Shown: positions 60,184 through 64,000 of the stretch, piece after piece
Position numbering within the stretch: position 1 is the stretch's first letter
Layout of the letters: the number at the start of each line of letters is the position of its first letter
Assembly (NCBI GenBank): GCA_964489055.1
Contig: CAZAXF010000007.1
Span: 11,426-75,425, forward strand
Reading direction: 5' to 3'
DNA length: 64,000 nt
Source of the DNA: 66-474 sp964489055
Lineage (GTDB): Bacteria; Pseudomonadota; Gammaproteobacteria; Xanthomonadales; Rhodanobacteraceae
Translations under genes and position numbers: made by a program
The notes under the pieces: generated by a model
The model's input: the letters and a program-made list of their open reading frames with translations, nothing else
Database searches by the model: none
Told to the model about the DNA's origin: nothing

Positions 60184-61176
60184 ATGGAAACCACTCTTGC
60201 CGGCGGCGCCGAGCCGTTGCCCGGGCATGCGCGCGCGCCGTACCTGCATGCCGGATTCTGGCGCCGCTTCGCCGCGTACCTCATCGATGCCCTGATTCTG
60301 GGTGCGATCTGCACGGTGCTGTATTTCCTGTTCGCACTGGTCGTATTCGTGCCGCTCGGCATTGCCCATGCCGGGAACGACATGGACGTGGCGGTGGCGG
60401 TGCTCGTGATGTTGCTGTGGGCGGCCGTGATCGTGGTGACCTGGTTGTACTACGCGTTGTGCGAGGCATCACGCTGGCAGGCGACGCCGGGCAAGCTGGC
60501 GCTGGGGTTGCAGGTCACCGACCTGTACGGCCAGCGCATCGGGTTCGGGCGTGCCACCGGCCGCTTCTTCGGCAAGCTGCTCTCGCGCATCACGTTCTAC
60601 ATCGGCTACATGCTGGCGGGCTGGACGGCACGCAAGCAGGCGCTGCATGACCTGCTGGCCGGCTGTTGCGTGGTGAGCAAGGACGGGTTGGCGGTGCATG
60701 AAAGTGGCGATGCGACCGGTCCGGGCATTCCGCGCTCGGGCATGCCGGGGTGGGCCGTCGCGCTGATCGTGATCGCGGCGGGGTTCTTCATGGTGGTGCC
60801 GGTGTTGGCCATCATGGCCGCGATCGCGATTCCGGCTTACCAGAACTACCTCATCCGCGCGCAGGTTTCCGAAGGCATGTCGTTGGCCGGCGGGGCCAAA
60901 ATGGCGGTGGCCGAACACGTGGCCGGCAGCGGCGCGTTGCCCGTGGACAACACTTCGGCGGGACTGCCCGGCCCGGAGGCGATCAGGGGCAAGTACGTGC
61001 GCAGCGTGCAGGTGCGGAACGGCGAGGTGGTGGTGACGTTCGGACGCGACGCGAACAGCCTGATCGCGGGCGAGCACCTGGTGTTCAAGCCCTACGGCAG
61101 TCGCGATGCGGTGCGCTGGCACTGCACCAGTCCCGACATCCGCGTGAAGTATCTGCCGAGCAGTTGTCGCGACTGA
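60184..61176 (+). CDS. RDD membrane protein fused to a pilin-like domain (paralogue 2)
   Basis: 330 residues, clearly paralogous to the preceding protein. The RDD domain covers about 22-170 (FWRRFAAYLIDALILG, KLALGLQVTDLYGQRIGF, GYMLAGWTARKQALHDLLAGCC). A pilin-type N-terminal helix then reads LAIMAAIAIPAYQNYLIRAQVSEGMSLAGGAKMAVAEHV (about 208-246). Its globular domain reads GKYVRSVQVRNGEVVVTFGRDANSLIAGEHLVFKP with Cys314 and Cys328. The IAIPAYQNYLIRAQVSEG segment is close to PilA, but there is no GFTLIE cleavage site. The ATG at 60184 follows AGGGAG. Function is unknown. Confidence 0.85.
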   Translation: METTLAGGAEPLPGHARAPYLHAGFWRRFAAYLIDALILGAICTVLYFLFALVVFVPLGIAHAGNDMDVAVAVLVMLLWAAVIVVTWLYYALCEASRWQATPGKLALGLQVTDLYGQRIGFGRATGRFFGKLLSRITFYIGYMLAGWTARKQALHDLLAGCCVVSKDGLAVHESGDATGPGIPRSGMPGWAVALIVIAAGFFMVVPVLAIMAAIAIPAYQNYLIRAQVSEGMSLAGGAKMAVAEHVAGSGALPVDNTSAGLPGPEAIRGKYVRSVQVRNGEVVVTFGRDANSLIAGEHLVFKPYGSRDAVRWHCTSPDIRVKYLPSSCRD

Positions 61177-61207
61177 TCGGCCGGGCCGGCGTGCGTGACG
61201 CCGCCGG

Positions 61208-61882
61208 TCAGGCCAGCAGGAAATCGGTGTACTGGAAGCGCGCGTCGCGCAGCAGGGTATCGCCGCGCTGCAGGCGCAGCGGGCGCGTGAACTCGGGGCC
61301 GGAATGACTCAGCGTGTGGAATTCGCCGTTTTCGCCGCACGGATCGACGCCGGCGGGAAGCTCATCGAGCAGTGAGCGGTCGTACGCGCGGCCGCTGAAG
61401 CGCGCATCGAGCTGGGTGGTGTCCACGCAGGTCAGCACCGCGCGGTGGCCGGCGTGGATGAATTCGCGCGAGAGTGCCCGGGTATCCGACCCCCACAACG
61501 GGAACACTCCGATCCAGCCCTGGCGCGCCAGCTGTTTTTCGCGCCAGGCCCTGACGTCGGCAAGGAGCAGGTCGCCGAAGGCGCAGTGCTGCAGGCTGGG
61601 CCAGCGCGCGCGCGCATCGAGCAGGGCGTCGGCCATCGCGGCCTCGTAGGCCTCGTTGCTGGATGGCGAATCGATGAAGCAGACGATCAGCGGCAGGCCG
61701 ATCGATTCGGCCTGTGCGCGCAGCACGTCCATCCGGATGCCGTGCATGGACACGCGATTGAATCCGCGCGTGACCGTGGTCAGCAACGCGACCGGGTTCC
61801 ACGCGGGATCGGCGCGCAGCCGCGCCAGTGCCATCAGGCAGTCCTTGCCACCACTCCACGCCAGCAAAACCGGTTCCTGCAT
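61208..61882 (-). CDS. Dph6-like ATP pyrophosphatase (adenine nucleotide alpha hydrolase family)
   Basis: 224 residues. The N-terminal ATP loop LLAWSGGKDCLMALARL is the PP-loop signature. HCAFGDLLLADVRAWREKQLARQGWIGVFPLWGSD and DPCGENGEFHTLSH match the diphthine-ammonia ligase (Dph6/MJ0570) group. Bacteria lack diphthamide, so the bacterial substrate is uncertain; other amide-forming or thiolation reactions are possible. It converges on the second RDD gene and lies 7 bases downstream of typA on the same strand. Confidence 0.85.
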   Translation of the reverse strand: MQEPVLLAWSGGKDCLMALARLRADPAWNPVALLTTVTRGFNRVSMHGIRMDVLRAQAESIGLPLIVCFIDSPSSNEAYEAAMADALLDARARWPSLQHCAFGDLLLADVRAWREKQLARQGWIGVFPLWGSDTRALSREFIHAGHRAVLTCVDTTQLDARFSGRAYDRSLLDELPAGVDPCGENGEFHTLSHSGPEFTRPLRLQRGDTLLRDARFQYTDFLLA

Positions 61883-61889
61883 CGCCGTG

Positions 61890-63737
<1,848 letters not shown>

Positions 63738-63798
63738 GGGCACACACGACGCGCCACGGTCGTCTGACCGCGACGCGATACACAAGAGGAATCAGCTC

Positions 63799-63804
63799 AT
63801 TATA
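63799..63804 (-). promoter_or_regulatory. -10 element (TATAAT) of typA
   Basis: A perfect TATAAT on the minus strand lies 62 bases upstream of the typA ATG. With a 17-base spacer the -35 would be in the CAGATT region, which is only a weak match. Confidence 0.5.
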
Positions 63805-63885
63805 ACGGGATTTCCCCTCGCAATCTGAACCAGACCGACAGCTGTTCCACCGCCAACGCGTGATCCGGGACCTGGTCGAGGCTTG

Positions 63886-63980
63886 CTGTCCCCGCTCCCA
63901 AGTCCCCGGTCCCCGCTTCCCGGTCCCCGGTCCCCGGTCCCCGGTTCCGAGTCCCGAGTCCCGAGTCCCGAGTCCCGAGA
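63886..63980. repeat. Tandem GGTCCCC and GAGTCCC repeat array
   Basis: Units of GGTCCCC/CCCCGGT and then GAGTCCC are repeated about a dozen times. The first kind is the reverse complement of the GGGGACC units in hrpA. It lies upstream of typA and continues close to the window edge. It is a tandem simple repeat, with no CRISPR-like unique spacers. Confidence 0.75.
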
Positions 63981-64000
63981 AACTCGCCGCATCCTGCGGC

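Noticed and set aside
63886..63980. CRISPR-like array
   Set aside because: Units are 7 bases and contiguous, with no unique spacers and no cas genes nearby.

Overview
The window is GC-rich and densely coded. It looks like a chromosomal segment of a gammaproteobacterium of the Xanthomonadales/Lysobacterales, most likely Rhodanobacteraceae-like. This rests on the gene set (M13 lipoprotein peptidases, patatin-POTRA-barrel protein, MipA-type porin, TamA/TamB, kynurenine-branch enzymes, type IV pilin-like domains) and on intergenic palindromes typical of that order. The genus is inference. I saw no rRNA, tRNA or CRISPR array.

Layout. 1-6.7 kb: start of an exported protein, an M13 metallopeptidase lipoprotein and the helicase gene hrpA. 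hrpA carries an in-frame insertion of a GGGGACC-rich repeat that recurs at the right end of the window. 6.7-10.2 kb: an accessory island that I read as a remnant integron cassette array without an integrase, reading on the minus strand. It holds a cassette for a four-cysteine exported protein, a cassette for an OLD-like ATPase/TOPRIM protein whose attC is split by an IS3-family remnant, and a degenerate cassette with a 38-residue basic ORF on the opposite strand. 10.5-18 kb: alpha/beta hydrolase, a heptosyltransferase stump joined to a GT83-type transferase, a two-component system, a hemerythrin-like protein and an OmpA-type lipoprotein.

18-32.5 kb: envelope and export functions: a PlpD-like patatin, a MipA-type protein, an Ntn hydrolase, and an overlapping four-gene efflux operon (YtcA-like, HlyD adaptor, FUSC, TolC-like). 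Then MarC-type protein, M20 peptidase, an outer-membrane-like protein, a glycine-zipper protein and a PEP-CTERM protein. 32.7-46 kb: TPR protein, nadC with a DUF1631 gene, UPF0434/Trm112 protein, purE-purK, CPBP protease and gamma-glutamyltransferase. 42.8-48.3 kb: tamA-tamB. 48.9-51.6 kb: a GH17-GT2 fusion for beta-glucan synthesis.

51.7-58.2 kb: N-formylglutamate deformylase, an MFS transporter, then a minus-strand set containing 2-aminomuconate deaminase, an unknown EreA/ChaN-like protein, beta-carbonic anhydrase and an aminomuconate-semialdehyde-type dehydrogenase. This suggests the lower kynurenine route. 58.4-64 kb: mug, two tandem RDD proteins fused to pilin-like domains, a Dph6-like ATPase and typA. 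Several intergenic regions carry an inverted repeat ending in CGTCATTCCGG/CCGGAATGACG.

The two most unusual items are the cassette array with its OLD-like gene and the RDD-pilin fusions.
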